From contig URKG01000008.1 of NCBI GenBank assembly GCA_900548265.1, positions 17,716 to 81,715 on the forward strand: DNA of 64,000 bases, read 5' to 3'. This stretch comes from an uncultured Collinsella sp. Its GTDB lineage: Bacteria > Actinomycetota > Coriobacteriia > Coriobacteriales > Coriobacteriaceae. Position 1 is the stretch's first letter. Each line of letters starts with the position of its first letter. Shown piece after piece: positions 51,801 through 59,980 of the stretch. The notes beneath the pieces are model-generated. The model was given only the letters and a program-made list of their open reading frames with translations. It was not told the origin of the DNA and searched no databases. The translations under genes and the position numbers were made by a program.

Positions 51801-52954
51801 AACAGCTCGCAATGCGTCGACTTATCAATATTCTTCTTGCCGTAGGGTGCCGAGACCACGATGGCGAGGTCATCGCAAAAATCGCGATCGAGGTCGCCGG
51901 CCGCTAGCGAAACGACAGGAGCTGACTGAAGCTGCGTCCAGGAGTCGTTCCCGCCCTTGTTGTGCGTGGTGTAGTCCGCGGCGTTACCGGCATCGATCTT
52001 GACGACGCTTTGCTTCCAGTTGCCGCCCTCCAAGTCATACATGTCGACTACAGCCTTGCGCACGCCGTTCTCGTCGACATAGCAGCCCGCGTAGACAAAA
52101 AGCTCGTCGACGCCGTCGCCATCGACATCGCCCGCCTCGACATCAAAGACGGCGTCGTGCTCTTGCAGGTAACCGGCATCCAGGTACTTAAAACGGCCTT
52201 CGTACATCATATTAGTGTTGACCGTCACCGGCAGGTGTGTGTCGAGAGTGCGCGTACGCCCGTTGCTAAACGAGTAGAGGACCAGCTCAACCTTTCCGGC
52301 GTATGACTTGCCGTCAATCGTCGTGGAGGAACTGTCGCCGTAGGCACGGAGCTCGGCAACGCGGCTCTTTTTGCCCGTGCTGGCGTCGCTGCAGAACTCA
52401 ACACTCGTGGCGTGAATGCCCGAGAAACCGTTGTTGTCGTTGGCGAGTACTGTTGAGGACTCATTGTTGCTTAGGTACGACCAGGTGCCGCCACCGTAGT
52501 CGCTATGCTTGTAGAGATCGCTGTTCGTGTCGAAGTTGTTGACGTTTTGCCAGAACTTTGCGGCGCCCCACACACTTCCATAGCCATCGGTGAGTTTGCT
52601 GCTGCCGCCAATGTCACCGCGCTCGACGTTCTCGAGCTTGTCGCGCAGAGTGTAGCGATTGCCATGGCTACCGTTAGCTGCCATATAGACCTCGCTGCGC
52701 GTGGCAAACGTCGTGGGGGTATCAGTGGAATAGGGGCCAACGGTATCGGCCGGAATGTCCTCGCTCGTGCCCAGACCCAGGGCTTGATAATCCTGCTCGG
52801 TCATATCGGTGATTGCGGGCGCGTCTGCCGCCTGGGCAACCTGGGGCGTGGCCGTGAAGCAGGCGACGCTCGTGGCGATCAACGCAGCAAGCGCCGCCGT
52901 CCCAACAAGCGGGATTTTCGACAGCCTACGGATACGGGGGTGTGGAACGTACAT
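48866..52954 (-). CDS. Large sortase-anchored surface protein with FG-GAP and fibronectin-type domains
   Basis: Secreted protein of 1362 residues: signal peptide (ending VAQA, about 42), a long beta-propeller-like region with FG-GAP/VCBS motifs (DVDGDGVDELFVYAG, GDLDRDFCDDLAIVV, LPDVDNDSVKI), a middle beta domain, a fibronectin type III domain (APAVTGFTANAV ... SAIITVKT, about 1035-1125), an Ig-like domain with MWYRKGRGETEF, a Pro/Lys-rich wall-spanning stretch and the anchor LANTGDQTF with hydrophobic helix and KRRKTH tail. Probably an adhesin or glycan-binding protein. Start at 52954 has GCGAGG upstream. Flanked by H arrays and inverted G elements. Confidence 0.88.
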   Translation of the reverse strand: MYVPHPRIRRLSKIPLVGTAALAALIATSVACFTATPQVAQAADAPAITDMTEQDYQALGLGTSEDIPADTVGPYSTDTPTTFATRSEVYMAANGSHGNRYTLRDKLENVERGDIGGSSKLTDGYGSVWGAAKFWQNVNNFDTNSDLYKHSDYGGGTWSYLSNNESSTVLANDNNGFSGIHATSVEFCSDASTGKKSRVAELRAYGDSSSTTIDGKSYAGKVELVLYSFSNGRTRTLDTHLPVTVNTNMMYEGRFKYLDAGYLQEHDAVFDVEAGDVDGDGVDELFVYAGCYVDENGVRKAVVDMYDLEGGNWKQSVVKIDAGNAADYTTHNKGGNDSWTQLQSAPVVSLAAGDLDRDFCDDLAIVVSAPYGKKNIDKSTHCELFSWDVSKGALVHVDALGDAGAISLSANGKTMVAANATFGTFAAYDEEGKKTGETVTGLILAGYDWQRSAFDYGASDGSKGLYGALYRYAYFDSESGEFKLSDCKEYRDGLLASYGLMHAPNSAWKDSAQDKRYPCTLAPIALATANLDGLSEQLAVDEVLVGGDVFRDFACNTAQSGAQGLGSMVGTMSMSGQQYNSSNKHDHKGIEQVWISDVKAGSVSGSDRYNESFIAVVGKHRDEDLRKNDDYYWMTASHFSLDENGKVRRGEEQVISESNRRGTTYGTFISLALPDVDNDSVKITYKDRYKVYTNPRVLAVLQDAPYVEDLEQAYGYLVLGGTSYGEEKGTGTSQGYTIGAELGVAVEVQTGPPLVAMNASVDFAAEGCYDYRSERTVSASVSYESHAGEGDKAVLYTIPMVYYEYEIENEETGGKGVMAAPVSLGAQTSVVNVEAYDRIAKQHNMTPLSYFLTNRSGEPGTYQTTLNGETPVGDSFGLGKPGVTRAYTHDGFNGAAAQSGASIEQTIEVEEGKEQELELGLTLNGSVVMGAKLAKHELFGGLCFGANAGFTTGNSSSESTEYGGTVDNLPEAAQGKYGFVWRLGVNAVDVDKFEADSGDKLGTKDTDQFWIVGYDVKDVEMPDAPAVTGFTANAVDSTSVTFSWDDVLANKSGFSYGVGMLQSNAADAVVNSWKIADNTQTSLKWDGLQPNTEYRFAIAAVKNGSTTETGIRSAIITVKTMPDGMTMTVSRPAADAAEGSDLGYDSSVERAAGSHLTLSAIGHVKQLGADDSETGLAPTYMWYRKGRGETEFKLVGADGNLAAGTASKLEIDLTADDDGAQYYCHVGYNDVGLDTGTTLVNIEAEETAPTTVNATPIRTRRLFSQASAGAKKFLDHTLVNTAGPTDSEGSKDPETPETPTNPDKPKSDNGAKTDTKVKTTTTAKNLANTGDQTFALVATAAAAGATLVVIALIMLIKRRKTH

Positions 52955-53077
52955 GAGGGACCTCGCTTTATTCGAGTGGAGTGGACTCATTTTTGCAAAT
53001 GATACATCCGATGCCCGATATCACGTGTCTCATTTTCGCCAACGGCGTGTCTCATTTTTGAGAATCCGAGATGCCGC

Positions 53078-53540
53078 GGAAATCTTATCCCAGCTCAAAG
53101 GCCATTTCTGGGATGTATTTTCCGTCGAGTGCCTCATCGGGAAACTGCATCCCATTTCAAGCGTCGATTCTGGGACGCATTTTCCCCTTAGACCCTCAAC
53201 CGGAAACCGCATCCCACTTTGAGCGCAAATTCCGGGATGCATTTTCCGCTTGAGCCTCATTGGGAAACGGCGTCCCACTTTGAGGGCTGATTGTGGGATG
53301 CATTTTCCGGTTTTGCTCTCATTGGGAAAATGCATCCCGTTTCTTGACCGAATAATGGGACGCAATTTCCCGTTGGAGCGCCTTTGGGAAAGTGTGTCCC
53401 ACTTCGACCGCCCAGAGTGGGATGCACTTTCCGCAAAGCACCTCAACGGGAAACTACGTCCCATTCCAAAGGCAAATTCCGGGACGCATTTTTCGAAAGC
53501 CTGCCCATCCGGAAAGCCCGTCCCACTTTGGACGCATCCG
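53078..53540. repeat. Family H palindrome array 3 (about eight units)
   Basis: Units start near 53078, 53139, 53202, 53262, 53324, 53386, 53448 and 53511 (period about 62), same design and direction as array 2. The stems vary by point changes, some not compensated. It lies upstream of the FG-GAP gene start, so the gene is bracketed by arrays 2 and 3. Confidence 0.85.
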
Positions 53541-53583
53541 GGCACGGAACCATCGACCTATCAGGCCTCCCATCAATAAAGAG

Positions 53584-53714
53584 GCGTCCTCCCGGACGGC
53601 GGGGCACGAAGTTCATCGCGAGTTCCGCACGCAAAGAAGGCCACTTAATGTGGCCTTCGTCTTGCGCAGGACTGTAGAGCAGGGAACTTCGTGCCCCGAC
53701 GCCCGGGAGGACGC
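53584..53714 (-). repeat. Family G structured 3' element, copy 2 (after flavodoxin gene)
   Basis: Core of 72 bases is the reverse complement of copy 1 with three clustered differences. The outer stem here is GCGTCCTCCCGG / CCGGGAGGACGC plus GGGGCACGAAGTTC / GAACTTCGTGCCCC, unrelated to the copy 1 arms but fully paired. In sense it follows the flavodoxin gene, whose stop is 42 bp upstream. Confidence 0.7.
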
Positions 53715-53755
53715 TTCATTTAGAAAGATGGACCGACCGCCGTCAGCGATGGGAG

Positions 53756-54307
53756 CTACTCCCCCAGCACGGCCTTCTTGGCGGCTTCAGCCATGTTGTC
53801 CAGATCTTCCTTGGTGGGATGGTCCTTTGCGGCAACCCAGTTGTCGAGCAGCATCTTATAGCGCGCGTTTTCGGGTTCTTGCTCAAGCATCGCCTCATAG
53901 CGCTGCTTGACCGCGGGGCCCATCTTGCCCTGGCACATCGCCCAGCCCGCAAGCTCGGCATCCCCAGCCAAATTAGAAGTTACGCGATCAATAATCTGCT
54001 GGTAATAGCTCTGGTCGGCGCCAAAACCGCAGGTGCCAAACAGGAAGACGCGCTTGCCGTGCAAGGCGGAGAGCAACGTCGCGACCGAAGGCGTGCACGC
54101 GCCCTTGTCGCACCAAAAACCGACGAGCACCGTGTCGGCCGCGCAGGCGCCCTGCGCCTCGAGCGCAACCTGATCTGCATCCGCATCGTCGCTCAACGCC
54201 GCGGCATGGACAAACTCAACACCCGCAGCCTGCAGAGCGCGCTTGATCGCGCCCGAAACCATCCTGGTATTACCGCTCTTGCTGTTAACCACCAAAGAGC
54301 ACGTCAT
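53756..54307 (-). CDS. Flavodoxin-family protein
   Basis: FMN-binding electron carrier type protein of 183 residues. The phosphate loop NSKSGNTRMV (about 7-16) binds FMN; VLVGFWCDKGACTP and FLFGTCGFGADQSYYQ form the flavin ring contacts. The latter two contain Cys, which are uncommon in classical flavodoxins. The C-terminal 50 residues are helical. Gut Coriobacteriia use such flavodoxins in various reductase systems, but the partner is not in the window. Start at 54307 (ATG) or 54313 (GTG). Confidence 0.85.
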   Translation of the reverse strand: MTCSLVVNSKSGNTRMVSGAIKRALQAAGVEFVHAAALSDDADADQVALEAQGACAADTVLVGFWCDKGACTPSVATLLSALHGKRVFLFGTCGFGADQSYYQQIIDRVTSNLAGDAELAGWAMCQGKMGPAVKQRYEAMLEQEPENARYKMLLDNWVAAKDHPTKEDLDNMAEAAKKAVLGE

Positions 54308-54434
54308 AGTCACGTTGCCTCGTTTCCCCCAAAACTAAAGCCACTAATGCAATTTATTAGATGAATATCTTAGTACTTACGTGACAGATGTAAACCACCG
54401 TCTGTCGATTGATTAATTTGCCCCACGGGCTTGC

Positions 54435-56294
54435 TCACTGGGCGAATTGGCTGCGGTAGAGTTCGGCGTAGAAGCCGCCTGCCGCTAGCAGCTCGTCGTG
54501 CGTGCCGCGCTCGATAATCTGGCCGTCGCGCATGACCAGAATGCAGTCGGCGTTGCGAATCGTGCTCAGGCGATGCGCCACGACAAAGCTTGTGCGGCCA
54601 GCCATGAGCTCGTCGAACGCCGCCTGCACCTGCAGCTCGGTGCGGGTATCGATGCTCGAGGTCGCCTCGTCCAGCAGCAAGATAGCCGGGTCGGTGAGCA
54701 TGACGCGTGCGATGCACAGCAGCTGCTTTTGGCCCTGGCTAAACATGCTGCCGTCCTCGCCGATGACCGTATCGTAGCCGCTTGGCAGCTGCACGATAAA
54801 CTTGTGCGCGTGCGCGCGCTTGGCGGCTTCGATAACCTGTTCACGCGTGGCATCCGGGCAACCGTAGGCGATGTTTTCCGCCACCGTGCCCTCGAACAGC
54901 CACGTATCCTGCAGCACCATGCCAAAGGCGCGGCGCAGGCTTGCGCGCGTGTAGTCACGCGAGGAACGGCCATCGACCGCAATGCGACCGGCATCGATAT
55001 CGTAAAAACGCAGTAGCAAATTGATGAGCGTCGTCTTGCCACAGCCCGTAGGACCGACCAGGGCAAAGCGCATGCCGGGCTTAGCCTCGATGCAGATGTC
55101 CTGCAGCAGCCTGCGGTCGGGCACGTAGCTAAAGTCCACGTGTTCAAAAGTCACCTCGCCCTGCGGGGCGGCAAGCTCTACAGCGTCCGACGCGTCGGGC
55201 TCCTGCTCGCGCGCATCGAACAGCGCAAACATGCGGCGCGCCGAGGCGTACGCGGTCTGGATCTGCGTAATGACGTTGGTGACCTCGTTGAACGGCTTGG
55301 TGTACTGGTTGGCGTAGGACAGGAAGATCTGCACGCCGCCCACCGTAAGCGCCGCGGGCACGCCCGTGATCACGCCCACGCAGCCGATCACAGCGACCAC
55401 GGCATAGATGATGTTATTGATAAAACGCGTACCGGGGTTGGAGAGCGAACCCATAAACTGCGCGCACTCGCCCGCGGTGTAGAGCTCGGCATTGAGGGCA
55501 TCGAAGCGCTGCTGAGCGTTGGGGCCATAGGCAAAGGCGTCGACAAGCTTTTGCTCGCCCACATACTCCTCGATATGACCACCGAGCTGCCCTTGAATGC
55601 GCTGCTGAGCCGTAAAGCTCTTGTTGGAGAGCTTGGCAATAGCACCGGCAGCAAAGATGGAAAGCGGCGTGACGAGCACCACCACGAGCGTCATGGTCAG
55701 GTTAATGGAGAGCATAAACGCGAGCGTGCCCACGATGGTGATAACGCCGGTGAAAAGCTGGGTAAAACCCTGCAGCAGGCCGTCACCCACCTGATCCACG
55801 TCGTTGACCACGCGGCTCATAAGGTCGCCGTGGGCATGGCTGTCGATAAAGCTGAGCGGCATACGGCTGAGCTTATCGCTCGCCTCCACGCGCATGTCGC
55901 GCACCGTCTCGTAGGACAGGCGGTTAACGCAGTAGCCCTGTAGCCACTGGAAGGCCGCAGCACCTACGACGACAATCGCGAGCTTGGTAACGAGCGGCAG
56001 CAGTGCGTCAAAGTCCACCTGCCCGGCGGCAACGATCAGGTCGATGCCCTCGCCGATGAGAATGGGCGTGTAGAGCTGCAGAATCACCGAGATGGCGGCG
56101 CTCACAAACGACGCCGCAAACGAAATACGGTGCGGTCGGACGTAGCCCATCAGGCGGCGGGTCACCGCGCCCACGGGATAGCGCTCAGGGTCGCCGGGCT
56201 GGCGCGGACCGTCGCCCAGGTCGTTGAGGTTATCGTTACCGGACACGTTGGCCGTCATCGTGGCGACCGAACCGGAAGAAGTGTACGGATTCAT
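54435..56294 (-). CDS. ABC exporter, subunit with canonical ATP site
   Basis: Half transporter of 619 residues: an N-terminal extension of about 45, six helices to about 350, ATPase domain from about 385. Walker A GPTGCGKT, Walker B LLLDEATSSID with Glu, switch His in VVAHRLST, but signature FSQGQKQ rather than LSGGQ. Pairs with the preceding gene to give a heterodimer with one active site. Its ATG directly follows the upstream stop (TAAATG). Substrate not predictable. Confidence 0.93.
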   Translation of the reverse strand: MNPYTSSGSVATMTANVSGNDNLNDLGDGPRQPGDPERYPVGAVTRRLMGYVRPHRISFAASFVSAAISVILQLYTPILIGEGIDLIVAAGQVDFDALLPLVTKLAIVVVGAAAFQWLQGYCVNRLSYETVRDMRVEASDKLSRMPLSFIDSHAHGDLMSRVVNDVDQVGDGLLQGFTQLFTGVITIVGTLAFMLSINLTMTLVVVLVTPLSIFAAGAIAKLSNKSFTAQQRIQGQLGGHIEEYVGEQKLVDAFAYGPNAQQRFDALNAELYTAGECAQFMGSLSNPGTRFINNIIYAVVAVIGCVGVITGVPAALTVGGVQIFLSYANQYTKPFNEVTNVITQIQTAYASARRMFALFDAREQEPDASDAVELAAPQGEVTFEHVDFSYVPDRRLLQDICIEAKPGMRFALVGPTGCGKTTLINLLLRFYDIDAGRIAVDGRSSRDYTRASLRRAFGMVLQDTWLFEGTVAENIAYGCPDATREQVIEAAKRAHAHKFIVQLPSGYDTVIGEDGSMFSQGQKQLLCIARVMLTDPAILLLDEATSSIDTRTELQVQAAFDELMAGRTSFVVAHRLSTIRNADCILVMRDGQIIERGTHDELLAAGGFYAELYRSQFAQ

Positions 56295-58148
56295 TTAGCA
56301 GCCCTCCTTTGCGCAGACGGATGTGGGGACGGTCGGGGCGCCTGGGGCGGGCGCGGGCGCCGTACTCCCCTGCTGACCCTCGAGCTCCTCGCGGCGAAGC
56401 TGCGACTGGCAAATCTCGCGGTAGAGCTGGCAGGTCGTGTAGAGCTCATCGTGCGCGCCCAGGCCCGCGACCGAACCGTGGTCAAGTACGCAGATCATAT
56501 CGGCGTCGCGCACGGTCGAAACGCGCTGGCTTACGATCACCGTAGTCAGCGGCAGCCCGCCCTCGGCGGCACCGCGCACACTGCGCTCGCGGATGGCATG
56601 GCGAAGCGCCGCGTCGGTCTTAAAGTCGAGCGCCGAGGCAGAATCGTCCATGATCAATATCTGAGGCGAGCCCACCAGGGCGCGCGCGATGGTCAGGCGC
56701 TGGCGTTGGCCACCGCTGAAGTTCTTACCGCCCGCCTCGACCGGGGCATCGAGCCCCTGCGGCTTGTTGCGCACGAACTCGCTCGCCTGCGCCATGTCGA
56801 GCGCCACCCAGAGCTCCTCGTCGGTCGCAGCCTCGTCGCGCCAGGTCAGGTTGCTGCGGATGGTGCCGCTCACCAGCGACGCGCGCTGCGGAACAGTCGC
56901 GACCACACGGCGCAACTGGTCGAGCGGCCAGGTGCGCACGTCGGCGCCCATCACACTCACGCTGCCGGTGCTCGCATCGTACAGGCGCGGGATAAGCGAG
57001 ACGAGCGTGGACTTGCCGCTACCCGTACCGCCGATAATGCCAAGCGTCTTGCCCAGCGGGAGCTCCAGGGTCACATCGTTGACGGCATTTGCCGCGCCCG
57101 CGCCAAAGGAGAAGCTCGCATGGCTCAAGCTCAGCGCAGGAACTGGAGCGATATTGCCCGGCTTGGGCAGCGCGACCGGCTGGTTGCCCTCGTCGGTGAT
57201 GCTCGGCACACAATTGAGCACCTCGTTGATGCGCGACGCGCTGGCGCTCGCCTTGGTAAAGACCACGACCAGGTTGGCGACGTACACGATGGAGGTCAGG
57301 GTCTGCGTCATGTAGTTCACAAACGCCATGACCTGGCCCTGCGTGAGCTCGCCCATGTTGACCTGGATGCCGCCCACCCACAGAATGGCACACACGCCCA
57401 GGTTCATCACAAGAAACGTGACGGGGTTGAGAATCGACGAGAGCTTGCCCACCGCGATGGCGGTATGGGCCTGGTCATCGGCGGCTTGGGCAAAGCGCTC
57501 GCGCTCGTGATCTTCACGCACAAACGCACGGACCACGCGAGCGCCCGAAAGGCCTTCGCGGCAGATAAGCGCGATGCGGTCGAGCTTTGCCTGCAGCTGC
57601 TTGTAGTACGGAATACAGCGCGCCATGACAAACCAAAACACCAGGCCGATAGCGGGCGTGCAGATCAAGAAGATCATGCCGAGCTTAAGGTCGATGGCAA
57701 GGGCCGCGACCATGGAGCCCACCGCTAGGAAGGGCCAGCGGATGAGCATGCGCACGCCCAGCGCCACAGCGAGCTGCACCTGGTTGACATCGTTGGTGAT
57801 GCGGGTGATAAGCGACGGCGTGCCAAAGCGGTCGAGTTCGGCATAGCTCAGTTTGTTGATGTGCTCGTAGAGCGCGCCGCGGATATCGGTACCCATGCCC
57901 TGCGAGGTGAGCGCCGCCATCTTTTGGCAGACGAGCGTAAACGAGATGCCGATCACGGCCATGGCGGCGAGCACCATGCCGTAGTGGACGACAGCGTTCA
58001 CATCGCGTGCGCCGATGCCCTTATCGATCATCTGGGCAATCACCAACGGCGTCAGCAGGTCAAAAATCACTTCGATCAGCTTGCACGCAGGGCCGATCAC
58101 CATATACCGGCGAAACTTGCCACCAAAACGCCTGAGCAGCTCAATCAT
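56295..58148 (-). CDS. ABC exporter, subunit with degenerate ATP site
   Basis: Partner half transporter of 617 residues. Walker A GGTGSGKST and signature FSGGQRQR are normal; Walker B LIMDDSASALD has Asp in place of the catalytic Glu and the switch His is Gln (IVSQRVST). This is the inactive-site subunit typical of heterodimeric exporters. The C-terminus has an unusual Ala/Pro-rich tail. The start at 58148 has GGAG upstream. First gene of the pair. Confidence 0.93.
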   Translation of the reverse strand: MIELLRRFGGKFRRYMVIGPACKLIEVIFDLLTPLVIAQMIDKGIGARDVNAVVHYGMVLAAMAVIGISFTLVCQKMAALTSQGMGTDIRGALYEHINKLSYAELDRFGTPSLITRITNDVNQVQLAVALGVRMLIRWPFLAVGSMVAALAIDLKLGMIFLICTPAIGLVFWFVMARCIPYYKQLQAKLDRIALICREGLSGARVVRAFVREDHERERFAQAADDQAHTAIAVGKLSSILNPVTFLVMNLGVCAILWVGGIQVNMGELTQGQVMAFVNYMTQTLTSIVYVANLVVVFTKASASASRINEVLNCVPSITDEGNQPVALPKPGNIAPVPALSLSHASFSFGAGAANAVNDVTLELPLGKTLGIIGGTGSGKSTLVSLIPRLYDASTGSVSVMGADVRTWPLDQLRRVVATVPQRASLVSGTIRSNLTWRDEAATDEELWVALDMAQASEFVRNKPQGLDAPVEAGGKNFSGGQRQRLTIARALVGSPQILIMDDSASALDFKTDAALRHAIRERSVRGAAEGGLPLTTVIVSQRVSTVRDADMICVLDHGSVAGLGAHDELYTTCQLYREICQSQLRREELEGQQGSTAPAPAPGAPTVPTSVCAKEGC

Positions 58149-58363
58149 AAAAAGGCGCTCCCTATCATCATTCACACTCAATTCGAATCATGATAGTACG
58201 GTGAGCCCAAAAGACGAGTAAACAACTCGCCATTTCTAATGGGATTCGGTTTCCAAAGAAGCGGAGAGGCACGCGCACACCCAGCCAGTGTCGGGTCGAC
58301 CGCCTGATATACTTACATTAGTGCTACCAAGTTAGTCGCCGACCCTTGAAATGAGGTGCCGAG

Positions 58364-59377
58364 ATGAACGACATTCTCGCAAGAAGAGCAAGACGAGCAA
58401 CTGTGGGCATCGCCCTTTCCGCGGCACTTGTCGCGGGAATCGCCCCCGTAACGGCGATCGCGGCAGAAACCAGCGCCCCCACCGGTGCAGTTGCCTTGCA
58501 GACGGAAGACGCGGCCGCCGCAAAAGAAAAAGCGTATGCAGCCATGCAGGAAGCGCTCAAAAACCTCGAGGCCGCAAAAGACGCCGCAAGTCCCGAGAAA
58601 ATTGCGGAAATCGATGATGACATTGCCGCATTTCAAGAACTCTACGACATGGTGGTGGCGGAAGCCGCCAAACGGAGGGAACCCCTTCCCGCCATGCAAG
58701 CGAACGTCGATGCAGCCCAAGCCAAATACGATGAGGCCCACAACCGGACAAGCGGCCTTCAGGCAGAATTAGATAAGGCACTTGAAGCACTCGGCGGCGA
58801 GGAACCCAGCACAGCTATTAAGGAGCATATTAAGCAGTTGCGCATGGAGATCATGACGGCAGAAAGGCGAGAAGAATCTTGTGAAGATGATCTTCACCGC
58901 TACCAACGCCGGCTCGAAAGCCAGGAAAAACAGGTTCAGTATTTCGAAAGTGAGGCAAAGGAAGCTAAAGCCCACATCGACGAGGACATAGCCAAGCGAG
59001 ATGCGCTCCTCGACAATTTGAAAAAAGCGCAAGCGGCCTATGACGACGCCTGCAAGGCATACGAAGAGGCGAAAGCCGCGGCAGACAAGGCCACCTCGCC
59101 CGAGATAACGAAACCGACCGAGACGACGCCTCCCTCCGGCTCAACGCAACCCGCCGAGGCGACACCGCCCGTTGCCTCACCTGCAACCGGCAAAGACGCC
59201 CTACCAAGCTCCACCAAGCAGGCGAACTCGAGCAGCGGCAAGCAAGCAGATACGACCGCCGGCAAGCTCGCGAACACGGGCGACACAGCACCGAGCGCAA
59301 TAGCACTCGCAGGAATCGCCGCCATGGGACTCGGAATAACCGCCACAGCCACACGCCGCATCAGGAACTCAAAATAG
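58364..59377 (+). CDS. Sortase-anchored coiled-coil surface protein
   Basis: Protein of 337 residues: signal peptide (to about residue 34, ending IAA), an extended helical coiled-coil region at about 50-245 with Ala/Glu/Lys heptads, a Pro/Thr/Ser-rich wall-spanning segment (about 245-300), then LANTGDTAPS anchor, hydrophobic helix and TRRIRNSK tail. Probably a stalk or adhesin on the cell surface; the function is unknown. The same LANTG anchor is used by the 48866-52954 protein. GAGG precedes the start. Confidence 0.82.
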   Translation: MNDILARRARRATVGIALSAALVAGIAPVTAIAAETSAPTGAVALQTEDAAAAKEKAYAAMQEALKNLEAAKDAASPEKIAEIDDDIAAFQELYDMVVAEAAKRREPLPAMQANVDAAQAKYDEAHNRTSGLQAELDKALEALGGEEPSTAIKEHIKQLRMEIMTAERREESCEDDLHRYQRRLESQEKQVQYFESEAKEAKAHIDEDIAKRDALLDNLKKAQAAYDDACKAYEEAKAAADKATSPEITKPTETTPPSGSTQPAEATPPVASPATGKDALPSSTKQANSSSGKQADTTAGKLANTGDTAPSAIALAGIAAMGLGITATATRRIRNSK

Positions 59378-59422
59378 CCGACAGAGCATTCTGCCTTCAC
59401 CAATTCACAAGCCCAGAGACAA

Positions 59423-59464
59423 AAAGAGGTCCGTTTCCCCACCTAAGGAAACGGGCCTCTTTAA
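59423..59464 (+). terminator. Rho-independent terminator after the coiled-coil gene
   Basis: AAAGAGGTCCGTTTCC / GGAAACGGGCCTCTTT hairpin followed by TTAA. Near-perfect 16-base stem. Confidence 0.8.
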
Positions 59465-59605
59465 CTGCAAAAATGCAAGCAACAGCACCGCCGCCTCTTG
59501 AACCACGTAGCCATCAATGCCCAGACAAAACCAGCAAGCCGCATTCCGCAAGGGATAGATTAAATTAGATAAACGCGCCCTTACGGGTGATTTTTGGACG
59601 ACGGG

Positions 59606-59700
59606 GGCCGGCCGGCGGCGAGGTGTTTAGTAGTCGAGCGATCCCGCAGGCGAAGCCGAGGACCAGCGAGATGCCAAATACCTCGCCGCCGGCCGGGCCG
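59606..59700. repeat. Foldback downstream of SRP RNA
   Basis: GGCCGGCCGGCGGCGAGGT and ACCTCGCCGCCGGCCGGGCC form a stem of about 20 bases around a 50-base loop. It lies just past the SRP RNA. Nothing else was seen between 59465 and 59712. Confidence 0.55.
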
Positions 59701-59712
59701 TGTCGCGGCACC

Positions 59713-59835
59713 AAAAAGCGCCCGTGCGCTCGATGGATTCGGATGCCCGACAGAGGCTCCTTATGGCTGCTTCCTTCCGGACCTGACCAGATTCGGAACA
59801 TGTCGTCATCCGAACCCATCGAACGCGCTAGGCGC
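59713..59835 (-). ncRNA. ffs: Signal recognition particle RNA, small bacterial type
   Basis: The minus strand contains the universally conserved SRP domain IV core GGTCAGGTCCGGAAGGAAGC (near 59764-59790). The flanks form the expected long hairpin: GCGTTCGATGG-GTTCGGATG on one side pairs with CATCCGAATCCATCGAGCGC on the other. The outermost GCGCC/GGGCGC pair is followed by a T-run that serves as terminator. About 115-120 nt, small form without Alu domain. Works with Ffh in co-translational membrane targeting. Confidence 0.93.
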
Positions 59836-59842
59836 TCGGTAT

Positions 59843-59871
59843 ATCTTACCTGCTCCCGCCCGCCAGAGCAA
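59843..59871 (-). promoter_or_regulatory. SRP RNA promoter
   Basis: Minus-strand TTGCTC (-35) and TAAGAT (-10) with exact 17-base spacing, placing the start about 7 bases before the first paired base of the SRP RNA. Confidence 0.65.
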
Positions 59872-59968
59872 GGTAGCTAATTTGGGACGGGGCTTTTTTG
59901 ACCACTTTTTGACTGGAGGGGCATCAGGGTGGCGAAAGTAGTCAAGTAAGCCCCATCCTAAATAGACC
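59872..59968. repeat. Family D foldback, copy 3
   Basis: GGTAGCTAATTTGGGACGGG and the opposed CCCCATCCTAAAT enclose a degenerate centre with AAAGTAGTCAA. Same family as 21884. It abuts the SRP RNA promoter. Confidence 0.6.
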
Positions 59969-59980
59969 GATCTGGTGCCG

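Noticed and set aside
48424..53540. CRISPR array
   Set aside because: Period of 61 bp looked suggestive, but the conserved parts are inverted-repeat arms, the variable parts are only 12-17 bases and there are no cas genes.
48208..53714. Composite transposon bounded by the inverted G elements
   Set aside because: No transposase gene is present inside, and the outer arms of the two copies differ, so they are not ordinary terminal inverted repeats; kept only as a possible recombination substrate.
59565..59819. 85-codon open frame on the minus strand near the SRP RNA
   Set aside because: Overlaps the SRP RNA and the downstream foldback; coding potential is a by-product of these structures.
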